From: Oscillospiraceae bacterium
Lineage (GTDB): Bacteria; Bacillota; Clostridia; Oscillospirales; Ruminococcaceae
Assembly: GCA_017465665.1 (NCBI GenBank)
Contig: JAFTVU010000015.1
Location: 1-64,000, forward strand
Reading direction: 5' to 3'
DNA length: 64,000 nucleotides
In this document: one piece after another, positions 34,784 through 42,987 of the stretch
Layout: each line of letters starts with the position of its first letter
Position numbering within the stretch: the first letter of the stretch is position 1
Notes under the pieces: model-generated
What the model saw: the letters and a program-made list of their open reading frames with translations, nothing else
Database searches by the model: none
What the model was told of the DNA's origin: nothing
Position numbers and translations under genes: made by a program

Positions 34784-35782
34784 TCACTCAGCAAGCACAG
34801 ACTCAATATTCTGCTTTTCTTCATCCGTAAACGAAGTCTTGTACACTGCCTCAACGTTATCAATGATCTGCGAGGGACGGGACGCGCCGATCAACACGGT
34901 AGTTACAGCAGGATTGCTAAGCACCCATGAAAGCGCCATCTGAGAAAGCTTCTGACCTCTTGCCGCTGCGATATCGTTCAGCTTATTGAGCTTTGCTACC
35001 ATTGCATCGGTAAGCTGATCCTTTATCCATGTCCTGCCCTTGCCTACTCTGGAATCCTCGGGAACACCGTTCAGATATCTGTCTGTAAGGAAGCCCTGAT
35101 ACAGCGGAGAGAACACAGCAAGTCCGAAGCCACTGTCCTGTGCAAGCTCATCCAGCTTATCATCCTCTATCCAGCGGTTGAGCATGGAATAACTGGGCTG
35201 ATTTACGATAAAAGGAGTACGCAGCTCCTTGAAGATCTTCATTATCTCCTTTGTCTGAGCACGGTTATAGTTGGATATGCCGACATACAGCGCCTTACCC
35301 TGTCTTACGATATGATCCAGTGCGAGCGCGGTCTCTTCAATGGGAGTTTCACCAGGGTCTGGAACGTGATGGTAGAAGATATCCACATACTCAAGTCCCA
35401 TGCGCTTCAGCGACTGGTCAAGGGAGGATATCAGATACTTACGCGAGCCGTTCTTATCTCCGTAAGGGCCTGCCCACATATCATAGCCTGCCTTGGTGGA
35501 GATGCACATCTCATCGCGGTACTCTCTCATTCCGCGGTCAAGTATCTTACCGAAGTTCTCCTCGGCTGAGCCATTGTAAGGGTTACCGTAATTATTGGCA
35601 AGATCAAAGTGTGTTATACCGAGATCAAATGCGGTATGCACCATATTCTCCATGTTGGCAAAGTTATCGAGATAGCCGAAATTCTGCCAGAATCCGAGGG
35701 ATACAGCAGATAATTTCAGACCGCTCTTTCCGCAGCGGTTGTATACCATCTTTTCATAGCGGTGCTCGTTGGGTGTGTACAT
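34784..35782 (-). CDS. Aldo/keto reductase (glyceraldehyde 3-phosphate reductase-like)
   Basis: NADPH-dependent TIM-barrel oxidoreductase, closest in layout to YghZ / L-glyceraldehyde 3-phosphate reductase and the Kv-beta group. 332 residues. Tetrad residues are visible: FDLANNYGNPYNGSAEENFG (Asp59, Tyr66 region), the catalytic Lys in STKAGYDMWAGPYG (about 95), and HHVPDPGETPIEE. The C-terminal NADP-binding VLIGASRPSQI (about 296-306) is present. Start ATG follows AGGAGGATATCCCT. It has its own promoter. Confidence 0.9.
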   Translation of the reverse strand: MYTPNEHRYEKMVYNRCGKSGLKLSAVSLGFWQNFGYLDNFANMENMVHTAFDLGITHFDLANNYGNPYNGSAEENFGKILDRGMREYRDEMCISTKAGYDMWAGPYGDKNGSRKYLISSLDQSLKRMGLEYVDIFYHHVPDPGETPIEETALALDHIVRQGKALYVGISNYNRAQTKEIMKIFKELRTPFIVNQPSYSMLNRWIEDDKLDELAQDSGFGLAVFSPLYQGFLTDRYLNGVPEDSRVGKGRTWIKDQLTDAMVAKLNKLNDIAAARGQKLSQMALSWVLSNPAVTTVLIGASRPSQIIDNVEAVYKTSFTDEEKQNIESVLAE

Positions 35783-35816
35783 AGGGATATCCTCCTTTGA
35801 ATTTACGTTTTCTTAC

Positions 35817-35845
35817 AGTATAGCATATATTACTGTGATTTTCAA
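35817..35845 (-). promoter_or_regulatory. Promoter of the aldo/keto reductase gene
   Basis: Minus strand: -35 TTGAAA (35845-35840), 17-base spacer, -10 TATACT (35822-35817). Starts right after the terminator of the anti-sigma gene. Confidence 0.75.
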
Positions 35846-35853
35846 GCAGAAAA

Positions 35854-35878
35854 GAGCCGCTCCGATATGGAGCGACTC
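35854..35878 (-). terminator. Terminator of the ECF sigma / anti-sigma operon
   Basis: GAGCCGCTCC (35854-35863) pairs with GGAGCGACTC (35869-35878), one G-T, five-base loop; on the minus strand it is followed by TTTTC. Confidence 0.8.
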
Positions 35879-35885
35879 CTGATGT

Positions 35886-36956
35886 TTATTCTGCTATTAG
35901 ATCGTAATATACGCCGTCGATCTCTATGCCGATGAGGATATCAAAATCCAGTGTTCTGCTATAATCATGCGAATAGCAATCCCAGTACTTACTACCATCG
36001 AATGTACCACCTGTCTGCCATATACAAAGCTCGGCGTTAAAACCTGAGCCAAAGCGGGGCAGCACAAGTCTTTCTCCATCTGCAAAAATAAGACTTAACT
36101 CCTTATCTGTTACCTCATCAATGTACTCCTCTAGAGAAACATCCCGCCATCTTCGATAACCGCCGTCAGGTAATTTTTCCTCCATAAATACCCCATCAGC
36201 AACTTCTGCATATAACGAATAGGAGAGTGGAGAAATATCCAGATATACAGGTGTCATATATTTACTGCTCACGCCATCTCCAATCACCTTATATCGACTT
36301 ATTTCCATTGTTCCTGTTACATCAACATCTGTTGTTCTGATGCCAGTACTTGTGGGATAAGTGAAAACGGCACTGATTGTGTCTTTGTCCCAGATATCAT
36401 TACTGAGTTCTGCAACCGAGTAAAAATATCGTTCATTTTCGGTGCGATATTCTTTAATCTCTGTAGAGCCTGTACTCCAATTGTACGACATTCCGTTGTC
36501 TGCATAGCTTTCAATTTTCAGGACATGGTTGATTCCATTGATATACTCTTTTGTAATACCAAAGCTCTCATCCTTGCTCAGCCACTCCTGACCAACTTCG
36601 TCCAGCGCTTCATAATGTACTGCCGCATGAACGTGTCTGCCGTCGCTGACTAGCTGTTCGATAGTAACGCTCACATGACCGTCTGTATCAGAGAAAATAT
36701 TATTCTGTATCTCTGCAGTGATATTCTCGTTTCCTTTAAACACCTCAGTCAGGTGTTCAAAGCCATAAGCCGCGCCAACGCCCACTCCGCACACCGCGAT
36801 AGTCACAGCCGCAGCAACGGGTATAATTACAGCCTTTTTAAATGTCCTGTGCTTTTTCATATCATCCTCCGCCCTTTCAATCGCTCCGCGGAGGAAATCC
36901 TCGTCACTCCTTTTGGATGTGATGCCATCGAAATACTTCTTTATCTCATGCTTCAT
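35886..36956 (-). CDS. DUF4179-type anti-sigma factor
   Basis: 356-residue single-pass membrane protein. Cytoplasmic N-terminus (1-38, charged), one membrane helix (about 41-66, KAVIIPVAAAVTIAVCGVGV), then a large extracellular part whose first section (VSVTIEQLVSDGRHVHAAV) matches DUF4179, seen in anti-sigma factors encoded beside ECF sigma genes. It overlaps the sigma gene by 11 bases. Expected to hold the sigma factor at the membrane and release it on an envelope signal, perhaps by site-2 cleavage. Confidence 0.82.
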   Translation of the reverse strand: MKHEIKKYFDGITSKRSDEDFLRGAIERAEDDMKKHRTFKKAVIIPVAAAVTIAVCGVGVGAAYGFEHLTEVFKGNENITAEIQNNIFSDTDGHVSVTIEQLVSDGRHVHAAVHYEALDEVGQEWLSKDESFGITKEYINGINHVLKIESYADNGMSYNWSTGSTEIKEYRTENERYFYSVAELSNDIWDKDTISAVFTYPTSTGIRTTDVDVTGTMEISRYKVIGDGVSSKYMTPVYLDISPLSYSLYAEVADGVFMEEKLPDGGYRRWRDVSLEEYIDEVTDKELSLIFADGERLVLPRFGSGFNAELCIWQTGGTFDGSKYWDCYSHDYSRTLDFDILIGIEIDGVYYDLIAE

Positions 36957-37422
36957 GATTGTCCTCCTCTGAGAGCATTTTCCTCAATTGCTTTCTTGCA
37001 CGGGTGAGCCTTGTGCGGACTGCTGCTGCTGTAGTATGCCGTATCGCGGCTATCTCGTTTACCGAATATCCCTCATAATAGAACAGATATATTACCGCTG
37101 TGCTTTCAGCATCAAGCCGTTGTATGCAGGCTTTCAGCGGAGATATCTCAGCATCTGCGGAGGATATATCGGTAACAGGCTCGTCTCTGTGACGATACCA
37201 CGCTGATCTTACCATATCCTTGCAGAGATTTACAGTCACCCGTATCAGCCACGCCTTGACATGCTCATCGTCATTGAAATGCTTGTCCGACTTATACAGC
37301 CGCGCGAATGCATCCTGTGCGATATCCTCAGCGTCCTCCCTGTTGTTCAGCATACCGTATGCAAGTCTGAACACTGTGGGTCTGAGATGGGATATGTAAT
37401 GCTCAAGCTGCGAAGCAGTCAT
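36946..37422 (-). CDS. ECF-type RNA polymerase sigma factor
   Basis: 158-residue sigma-70 family member with only regions 2 and 4. Region 2: RLAYGMLNNREDAEDIAQDAF (here GMLNNREDAEDIAQDAFARL, about 22-41); region 4 helix-turn-helix: YYEGYSVNEIAAIRHTTAAA (about 115-134) and VRTRLTRARKQL. ATG 37422 has GAGGTGATGAG; the frame extends to 37467 without support. It is followed by its overlapping anti-sigma gene and preceded by an ECF-type promoter, the usual autoregulated module for envelope stress. Confidence 0.92.
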   Translation of the reverse strand: MTASQLEHYISHLRPTVFRLAYGMLNNREDAEDIAQDAFARLYKSDKHFNDDEHVKAWLIRVTVNLCKDMVRSAWYRHRDEPVTDISSADAEISPLKACIQRLDAESTAVIYLFYYEGYSVNEIAAIRHTTAAAVRTRLTRARKQLRKMLSEEDNHEA

Positions 37423-37462
37423 CTCATCACCTCGTACGTTTCTTGAAAGTACCTTCACTAGT

Positions 37463-37491
37463 AACACGAAACAGAACAGTAAAATGTTTCA
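37463..37491 (-). promoter_or_regulatory. ECF-type autoregulatory promoter
   Basis: Minus strand: TGAAAC (37491-37486), 17-base spacer, CGTGTT (37468-37463). TGAAAC with a CGT-type -10 is the consensus of sigma-W-like ECF factors and is unlike the TTGACA/TATAAT promoters elsewhere in the window. It lies 41 bases before the sigma start codon. Confidence 0.72.
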
Positions 37492-37501
37492 TGGCAGAGA
37501 A

Positions 37502-37525
37502 ATGCCCCTGCTTTTGCAAGGGCAT
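37502..37525 (-). terminator. Terminator after the 37532 gene
   Basis: ATGCCCCTGC (37502-37511) / GCAAGGGCAT (37516-37525), four-base loop, one G-T pair; followed on the minus strand by TTTCTC. Separates the gene from the ECF operon. Confidence 0.7.
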
Positions 37526-37531
37526 AATAGC

Positions 37532-38029
37532 TTATCTATAATCAATATCCGCCTTTATCTGACACCCAAGCGCATTGATAACGTCAGAAGATGAAAACAG
37601 GACATTATCAAGTATATAGCAGACATCCTTTGCACATCTCATCTGATGCTGAGGAAACGCAATATTCCAGTTATGCGGCATATACCTGCAATTTACACTT
37701 TCAACTCCGTCTGAACTGTCAACAGATTCAGAAACATCATCTCCGATCAATGGCAGGATAATAGGCTCACGCTCACCACGACAGAACGTCACGCCGTTAT
37801 ATAGCGCAGGCCCCACAGTCCCCTTAGGATCCGATACATTGGCATAAAAGCTGAAAGAGACAAAGTAATCCGCTGTATTATCACGGGAAGTGTTAACTCT
37901 TATCCAGATATTACAGCCATTCACACTTCCTTTGAACTCTTTCTTGGTTTTATAATAACGGAATTTATATTCTGAATAAGCAGTTTCTATTATTTTGCAG
38001 GTATTGTCATATGCTTCTTTACAGGTCAT
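37532..38029 (-). CDS. Hypothetical protein, unrecognised
   Basis: 165-residue soluble protein, no known family. A helical start (EAYDNTCKIIETAYSEYKF) is followed by beta-strand-like stretches (CNIWIRVNTSRDNTADYFV), several cysteines, and a C-terminal helix. The layout of helix then sheet resembles small stand-alone proteins of immunity or stress type but no motif fixes this. ATG follows AAGGAGAATTAT. It is bounded by terminators on both sides, so it is probably its own unit or fed by read-through from xylB. Confidence 0.65.
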   Translation of the reverse strand: MTCKEAYDNTCKIIETAYSEYKFRYYKTKKEFKGSVNGCNIWIRVNTSRDNTADYFVSFSFYANVSDPKGTVGPALYNGVTFCRGEREPIILPLIGDDVSESVDSSDGVESVNCRYMPHNWNIAFPQHQMRCAKDVCYILDNVLFSSSDVINALGCQIKADIDYR

Positions 38030-38047
38030 ATAATTCTCCTTGTAAAA

Positions 38048-38074
38048 GTGCCCTCACAGAAACTGCAAGGGCAC
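38048..38074 (-). terminator. Terminator of xylB
   Basis: GTGCCCT (38048-38054) and AGGGCAC (38068-38074) form a perfect stem; on the minus strand TTTTAC follows, and the next gene's AAGGAG lies directly after. Confidence 0.7.
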
Positions 38075-38081
38075 AATATCA

Positions 38082-39605
38082 TCACATCTCAGCCAGCTCA
38101 TTGAAGCACTGCTTCATAGCGGGATAGAGCTTACGGTACATCTCATATACCTTTTCATACTGACGGGAGTTCTCCTCAACAGGCTCCTGAACCTTGTCAG
38201 CCTTGATAACTGCACGGCAAGCCTCGGGAACGCTGGAGTAGATACCAGCACCTACAGCGGCAAGCAGAGCAACGCCAAGCGCGGGACCCTCGGAGTTCAC
38301 AGTGGTCTTAACAGGGCAAGCGTACAGATCTGCAAGCATCTGTCTCCACAGAGGAGATGTTCCACCGCCTCCGCAAGCCATCATATCGCTTACGTTGATA
38401 TCCATCTCGCGCATGACCTCTACGCAGTCACGCAGAGAGTAAGAAACACCCTCCATTACGGCACGGAGCATATCCTTTTTCTTGTGCATAGCAGACAGAC
38501 CAAAGAATACGCCTCTTGCATTAGGATCAAGGTGAGGAGTTCTCTCACCATTGAGATAAGGCATATACAGCAGGCGGTTTGCACCGATCGGAACGCTTCC
38601 TGCCTCCTTATCCATGAGATAGTAGGGGTCTACGCCCATAGCAAGCGCAGTTTCCATCTCAGCCCATGCAAAGTTATCTCTGAACCACTTGAGGGAATGT
38701 CCTGCGGACTGGGTCACGCCCATAACATGCCAGCAATTAGGAACAGCACAGCAGAATGTGTGAACTCTTCCCTTTTTATCAATAGCGATATCGGAGGTAT
38801 GTGCGAATACAACACCCGAAGTACCAATGGTAGTGAACGCCTTGCCGTCTTCAACAACGCCTGTACCTACCGCAGCAGCGGCGTTATCGCCTGCACCGCC
38901 TACAACAGGAGTACCCTCCTTGAGGCCTGTGAGCTCGGCAACCTTTTTGGTGATAGTACCAGTTATCTCGGGGGACTCATAGACCTTAGCAAGCAGAGCC
39001 TTGTCAATTCCAAGCTTTGTCAGCACTTCATCAGACCAGCAGCGGTTAGGAATATCAAGAAGCTGCATACCCGAAGCATCGGAGACCTCTGTAGCATACT
39101 CGCCTGTCAGCATAAATCTGATATAGTCCTTAGGGAGCAGGATGTGGCGGCACTTTTCATAGTTCTGAGGCTCATTGTTCTTTACCCACATGATCTTTGC
39201 AGCTGTAAAGCCTGTGATAGCAGGATTTGCAGTGATGTCGATAAGTCTGTCAGCGCCGACCTTATCGGTGATCTCAATTACTTCCTTAGCAGTACGCTGA
39301 TCGCACCAGATGATAGACTTTCTGATGGGTCTGTTTTCTGCGTCAAGCATAACAAGACCATGCATCTGACCTGAAAGACCAATGCCCTTGATATCCTCGG
39401 CATTTACCTCGCTCTCTGCGATAACGTCCTTAATTCCGTTGACAGAGGCGTTCCACCAATCAAGGGGATCCTGCTCTGCGTAGCCGTTCTGAGGAGTGTA
39501 GAGAGGGTATTCGTATGTAGCGGAAGCTACAGCCTTACCGTCTTCAGAGAACAGTACTGTTTTGGTACCCGAAGTACCGATATCAACGCCTAAAATGTAA
39601 GCCAT
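38082..39605 (-). CDS. xylB: Xylulokinase
   Basis: Phosphorylates D-xylulose, entry of xylose into the pentose phosphate pathway. FGGY-family sugar kinase of 507 residues. ATP-binding start LGVDIGTSGTKTVLF (residues 4-18), the substrate region SGQMHGLVMLD (about 77-87), and ACGGGGTSPLWRQMLADLYA (about 423-442) are conserved. ATG 39605 has AAAGGAGTATATT; the longer frame is rejected. It is a single-gene unit behind its own promoter and a cre-like site. Fits with GH3 xylan-type activity at 60318. Confidence 0.94.
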   Translation of the reverse strand: MAYILGVDIGTSGTKTVLFSEDGKAVASATYEYPLYTPQNGYAEQDPLDWWNASVNGIKDVIAESEVNAEDIKGIGLSGQMHGLVMLDAENRPIRKSIIWCDQRTAKEVIEITDKVGADRLIDITANPAITGFTAAKIMWVKNNEPQNYEKCRHILLPKDYIRFMLTGEYATEVSDASGMQLLDIPNRCWSDEVLTKLGIDKALLAKVYESPEITGTITKKVAELTGLKEGTPVVGGAGDNAAAAVGTGVVEDGKAFTTIGTSGVVFAHTSDIAIDKKGRVHTFCCAVPNCWHVMGVTQSAGHSLKWFRDNFAWAEMETALAMGVDPYYLMDKEAGSVPIGANRLLYMPYLNGERTPHLDPNARGVFFGLSAMHKKKDMLRAVMEGVSYSLRDCVEVMREMDINVSDMMACGGGGTSPLWRQMLADLYACPVKTTVNSEGPALGVALLAAVGAGIYSSVPEACRAVIKADKVQEPVEENSRQYEKVYEMYRKLYPAMKQCFNELAEM

Positions 39606-39685
39606 AATATACTCCTTTGCCGATGAACACAAGACCAGTGATATGCCCTCACCGAGACACAAGCTGAAAATGTGCAAAACATCAA

Positions 39686-39701
39686 TGTAATCGTTTATAC
39701 A
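39686..39701 (-). promoter_or_regulatory. cre-like / LacI-type operator in the xylB leader
   Basis: TGTAATCGTTTATACA has the central CG and near-palindromic arms of LacI-family sites and resembles a catabolite (cre) element with one mismatch. It lies just downstream of the xylB -10, a position that blocks transcription when occupied. Confidence 0.45.
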
Positions 39702-39707
39702 ATATAA

Positions 39708-39736
39708 ATTTTAATATATATTGCCTAATTTGTCAA
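39708..39736 (-). promoter_or_regulatory. Promoter of xylB
   Basis: Minus strand: -35 TTGACA (39736-39731), 17-base spacer, -10 TAAAAT (39713-39708). Divergent from the promoter at 39768. Confidence 0.75.
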
Positions 39737-39767
39737 TAGGTTTTGAGAAAATAATTGTCATTATTTA

Positions 39768-39797
39768 TTGACACAACTAATCAATATGGTATATAAT
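39768..39797 (+). promoter_or_regulatory. Promoter of the 39831 gene
   Basis: -35 TTGACA (39768-39773), 18-base spacer, -10 TATAAT (39792-39797). Its -35 and that of xylB form the inverted repeat TGTCAATA / TATTGACA. Confidence 0.75.
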
Positions 39798-39830
39798 ATA
39801 ATCAAGCAATATACAACGGAGGTCATCTTT

Positions 39831-40259
39831 ATGGCAGACACACAGAAAACATTCACCCTCGACAACGGCACTGCGCTTACTCTCAGCATTGGCGATATCC
39901 TGCGCCACGCAGATTGGGACAAGATCACTGACGATGAACGCTACCTCAACAAGCACCTGTACAGAGTAACGGGCTTTGCAGTTCTTCCAAAGGACAACAG
40001 CGAAGCAGTGATGCTGAAACAGATATTCCATCCAATGCGTGAATATATGTACAAGGCTTCTCAGCTCACCACAAAGCTTGACGCAGCAAAGTACCCCGAA
40101 GCAAAGCAGGAGTATCTGTTCACAAAGCATGATGTGCAGTTCTCTTCCCCTGCAGAGATAGAAGTGCTTGAAGCTATTCCAAAGGATATGATAAGCTACA
40201 TAAGATTTCAGGAAGACCCCCTCAGATCAGAGCATTTCAAGAGCTATTTTAAAAAGTAA
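39831..40259 (+). CDS. Hypothetical protein, unrecognised
   Basis: 142-residue soluble protein, no family recognised. It begins with an acidic N-terminus (MADTQKTFTLDNG) and contains ITDDERYLNKHLYRVTGFAV and a C-terminal ISYIRFQEDPLRSEHFKSYF. No cysteine, no membrane segment. ATG follows GGAGGTCATCTTT; the open frame before it begins inside the promoter. Transcribed divergently from xylB as a single-gene unit with a strong promoter and terminator, so it is probably expressed. Confidence 0.65.
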   Translation: MADTQKTFTLDNGTALTLSIGDILRHADWDKITDDERYLNKHLYRVTGFAVLPKDNSEAVMLKQIFHPMREYMYKASQLTTKLDAAKYPEAKQEYLFTKHDVQFSSPAEIEVLEAIPKDMISYIRFQEDPLRSEHFKSYFKK

Positions 40260-40263
40260 TATC

Positions 40264-40288
40264 AATGCCCCTCTTGACGAGGGGCATT
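40264..40288. terminator. Bidirectional terminator
   Basis: AATGCCCCTC (40264-40273) / GAGGGGCATT (40279-40288), perfect ten-base stem, five-base loop, T-run on the plus side. Shared by the convergent genes at 39831 and 40295. Confidence 0.85.
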
Positions 40289-40294
40289 TTCATG

Positions 40295-41314
40295 TTATAT
40301 GAGCGATCTTGAGTATTTCAGCTCGCCTGCCGTTTCACCGCGCTTGTCATAAAAACGGGTGCCGTTATCGCTCTCAAGAGTGAGCCCAAGCCGCTTCATC
40401 AGGGCCTCGGATGGCTTATTGCGGCTATCGCAGCGTGCAAAAACAGCTTGCAGACCAAGGTGCTCCGCAAGACCGATCATAGCCTGTGCAGCTTCAAAGG
40501 CATAGCCTTTTCCATGGTAATCAGGATTGAGTACCCAGCCAAGCTCGCCCTGCTTTCTGTCTTCCGTGAGATACAGACAAACTCCGCCTATCTGGTAGCC
40601 GTCAAGTGTAACAGCATACTCATAATATTCGGGCTGCGCCTTGTTCCATTCAGCCACCGCATCTGTGATGAATTTCAGAGTTTCTTCCTCTGTATCATTC
40701 GGGAGATTCAGCATATAACGTGTCAGCTCTTTATCGGATGCATACCTGTGGGCGGTGGGAAGATCTGTTTCTGCAATAGGGCGAAGCAATAGTCTTTCTG
40801 TAGCAATATACTCAGAGCTGTGAAGCCTCCTGACGAAATCCAAGCTGCGCTGGGGGATATATTCTCCGTTCAGTATTTCATCTGAATTAATCCACTTGAA
40901 ATCGATAGTTTCACCCTGCTGAAGAGTGATAGCATCCTTATCCATATCAGTAACACAGAAATAAACATGATAATGAACGCCAACTCCGTTATCGCACAGT
41001 ACGGTCATCTTTCCCAGATGTATCAGCTTTTCTGCAATGACGCCCGTTTCCTCGTGCAGCTCTCGCAACGCACCCTCATAGGCGCTCTCACCTTTTAATA
41101 CCGAGCCGCCTGCGCCTATCTCCCATGCTCCGGGAAAACCGATCTTATTGTGATCCCTTTGCATAGCAAGATAAGTACCATCAACATGGCGAACTATAAC
41201 ATCAACGACCAGATGATACAACCCCTCAGGAAATCTTCCCTGACGCTCATCCTCGCGCGCTATGTCAACACCTGCAAGAGTACCATCGGCATTGTAGCCG
41301 TCCCATAATTCCAT
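40295..41314 (-). CDS. NUDIX hydrolase - GNAT acetyltransferase fusion
   Basis: 339 residues with two domains in one frame. Residues 1-165: NUDIX domain with the box GGSVLKGESAYEGALRELHE followed by ETGV (about 70-93), in an Idi-like subgroup (LAMQRDHNKIGFPGAWEIGAGG). Residues 168-339: GNAT acetyltransferase of the RimJ type (TERLLLRPIAETDLPTAHRY, then GELGWVLNPDYHGKGYAFEA with the acetyl-CoA loop HGKGYA, and RNKPSEALMKRLGL). ATG 41314 follows AGGGGAGAGAACG. The role is unknown; the GNAT part could acetylate a protein N-terminus or small molecule related to the NUDIX substrate. Confidence 0.85.
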   Translation of the reverse strand: MELWDGYNADGTLAGVDIAREDERQGRFPEGLYHLVVDVIVRHVDGTYLAMQRDHNKIGFPGAWEIGAGGSVLKGESAYEGALRELHEETGVIAEKLIHLGKMTVLCDNGVGVHYHVYFCVTDMDKDAITLQQGETIDFKWINSDEILNGEYIPQRSLDFVRRLHSSEYIATERLLLRPIAETDLPTAHRYASDKELTRYMLNLPNDTEEETLKFITDAVAEWNKAQPEYYEYAVTLDGYQIGGVCLYLTEDRKQGELGWVLNPDYHGKGYAFEAAQAMIGLAEHLGLQAVFARCDSRNKPSEALMKRLGLTLESDNGTRFYDKRGETAGELKYSRSLI

Positions 41315-41339
41315 CGTTCTCTCCCCTTTCAGAATGAAA

Positions 41340-41361
41340 TCGGGCGACATCAGCCGCCCGA
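41340..41361 (-). terminator. Terminator of glgA
   Basis: TCGGGCG (41340-41346) / CGCCCGA (41355-41361), followed on the minus strand by TTTCATTCT. Confidence 0.65.
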
Positions 41362-41399
41362 CATTATATTATTTTGTAAATGCTGTATTATCAACTGGC

Positions 41400-42821
41400 T
41401 TATTCGCCGCAAAGCTCCTTGTAAAGACCGATGTACAGCTTAGCGGATGCCTCCCAGCTGAAGTCAGCTTTCATTGCACGAACAGCGAGCTTCTTCCACT
41501 CTGCCTTGTTATCGTACATAGCCTTTGCTCTCTGTACAGCGTACAGCATATCATGCGCGTTATAGCTCTGGAATGTAAAGCCGATGCCGTTATCACCTGC
41601 GTCGATGATGGAATCCTTAAGACCGCCTGTTGCACGAACTATCGGAACTGTGCCGTATCTTGCAGCGATCATCTGAGCAAGACCGCAGGGCTCGCTCTTG
41701 GAGGGCATCAGGAACATATCGGCGCCTGCATAAAGTCTCTTTGCAAGCTGAGGATTATAGCCGCGATAGAAGCCCACCTTATCGGGATATCTGTAGTGCA
41801 TATCCTGGAAGAAGTCCTCGTAGTGCTTTTCACCTGAGCCGAGGATAACTACCTGCATATCAGTAGCGATTATTTCATCAAATACCGCCTTAACAAGGTC
41901 AAAGCCCTTATGGTCTGCAAAGCGTGAGATCATTACAAGCAGCGGAATACCGTATTCGGGCATACCGAACTCCTCAAAAATAGCACTCTTGCAGGCAGCC
42001 TTACCCTTCAGGGAGCGTGTATTGAAATTAGCGGCGATGTTAGGATCGGTCTGGGGATTGTACAGATCGATATCTATACCATTCAGGAAGCCGCAGGTCT
42101 TGTACTGCTTTGTGGAAAGGATCCTGTCAAGTCCATGACCGAACCATGGATCAAGTATCTCGGTAGCATAGGTGGGAGATACTGTGGTTACCTTATCAGC
42201 AACCTCGATAGCGCCCTTCATGAAGTTGATATCACCATCATATTCAATGATATTTACATTCTGAGGAGGAATACCTACAACTTCCTTAACAAGATCAAGT
42301 CCGTACTGGCCCTGATAACCGATATTGTGGATAGTAAATACGTTCTTGATGCCCTCGTAGCCCCATGTATTCTTGTAGAAAAGGTTATAGTATACGGGGA
42401 TAAGAGCGCACTGCCAGTCATTGGAATTGATGATCTGAGGTCTGAACTGGATATACTTGAGCATCTCAAGAACAGCACGGCTGAAGAAAACATATCTCTC
42501 AGCGTCATCATAATAGCCGTAAAGACCATTATCGCGCTTGAAGTACTGTTCGTTATCGATAAAGAAATATGTCACACCATCGATCTGCTGGGAGAAAAGT
42601 CCGCAGTACTGATTTCTCCAGCCAACAGGAACAGTGAAGTTTGTGATGTAGATCATCTTCTCTTTCTGCTCGGGCTTGAGAGTGTTAACATAGTAAGGCA
42701 TAACTACGCAAGTCTCATGGCCTGCTGCACAAAGAGCCTTGGGAAGAGAGCCTGCCACATCAGCCAGACCGCCAGAAGCTGCAAAGGGTAAAGCTTCACT
42801 TGCCGCGTAAAGAATTCTCAT
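41400..42821 (-). CDS. glgA: Glycogen synthase (ADP-glucose type)
   Basis: GT5 glucosyltransferase that lengthens alpha-1,4-glucan from ADP-glucose. 473 residues. N-terminal ASEALPFAASGGLADVAGSL (residues 6-25) is the KxGGL region, but the lysine is replaced by alanine; the C-terminal PSKSEPCGLAQMIAARYGT (about 371-389) has the catalytic Glu pair, and TIHNIGYQGQ is conserved. ATG 42821 follows CGGAGGATATTTCT. Single-gene unit with promoter and terminator; glgB, glgC and glgP are not in the window. Confidence 0.94.
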   Translation of the reverse strand: MRILYAASEALPFAASGGLADVAGSLPKALCAAGHETCVVMPYYVNTLKPEQKEKMIYITNFTVPVGWRNQYCGLFSQQIDGVTYFFIDNEQYFKRDNGLYGYYDDAERYVFFSRAVLEMLKYIQFRPQIINSNDWQCALIPVYYNLFYKNTWGYEGIKNVFTIHNIGYQGQYGLDLVKEVVGIPPQNVNIIEYDGDINFMKGAIEVADKVTTVSPTYATEILDPWFGHGLDRILSTKQYKTCGFLNGIDIDLYNPQTDPNIAANFNTRSLKGKAACKSAIFEEFGMPEYGIPLLVMISRFADHKGFDLVKAVFDEIIATDMQVVILGSGEKHYEDFFQDMHYRYPDKVGFYRGYNPQLAKRLYAGADMFLMPSKSEPCGLAQMIAARYGTVPIVRATGGLKDSIIDAGDNGIGFTFQSYNAHDMLYAVQRAKAMYDNKAEWKKLAVRAMKADFSWEASAKLYIGLYKELCGE

Positions 42822-42867
42822 AGAAATATCCTCCGAAAATATTTTATATAAGATATATGCTATTCTG

Positions 42868-42896
42868 ATTATATCACAACCGAGTACATATTTCAA
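42868..42896 (-). promoter_or_regulatory. Promoter of glgA
   Basis: Minus strand: -35 TTGAAA (42896-42891), 17-base spacer, -10 TATAAT (42873-42868). Confidence 0.75.
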
Positions 42897-42957
42897 GTGG
42901 ATTTAAGCATTTTTAGTAAATTAGTTAAATAACTAACACTGTTTATTTACAAGAATC

Positions 42958-42978
42958 GCCCCCGCCTGCACGGGAGCG
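42958..42978 (-). terminator. Terminator of the AIM24-type gene
   Basis: CGCCCCCG (42958-42965) / CGGGAGCG (42971-42978), one G-T pair, followed on the minus strand by ATTCTTG. Confidence 0.6.
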
Positions 42979-42987
42979 AATAGGTAT

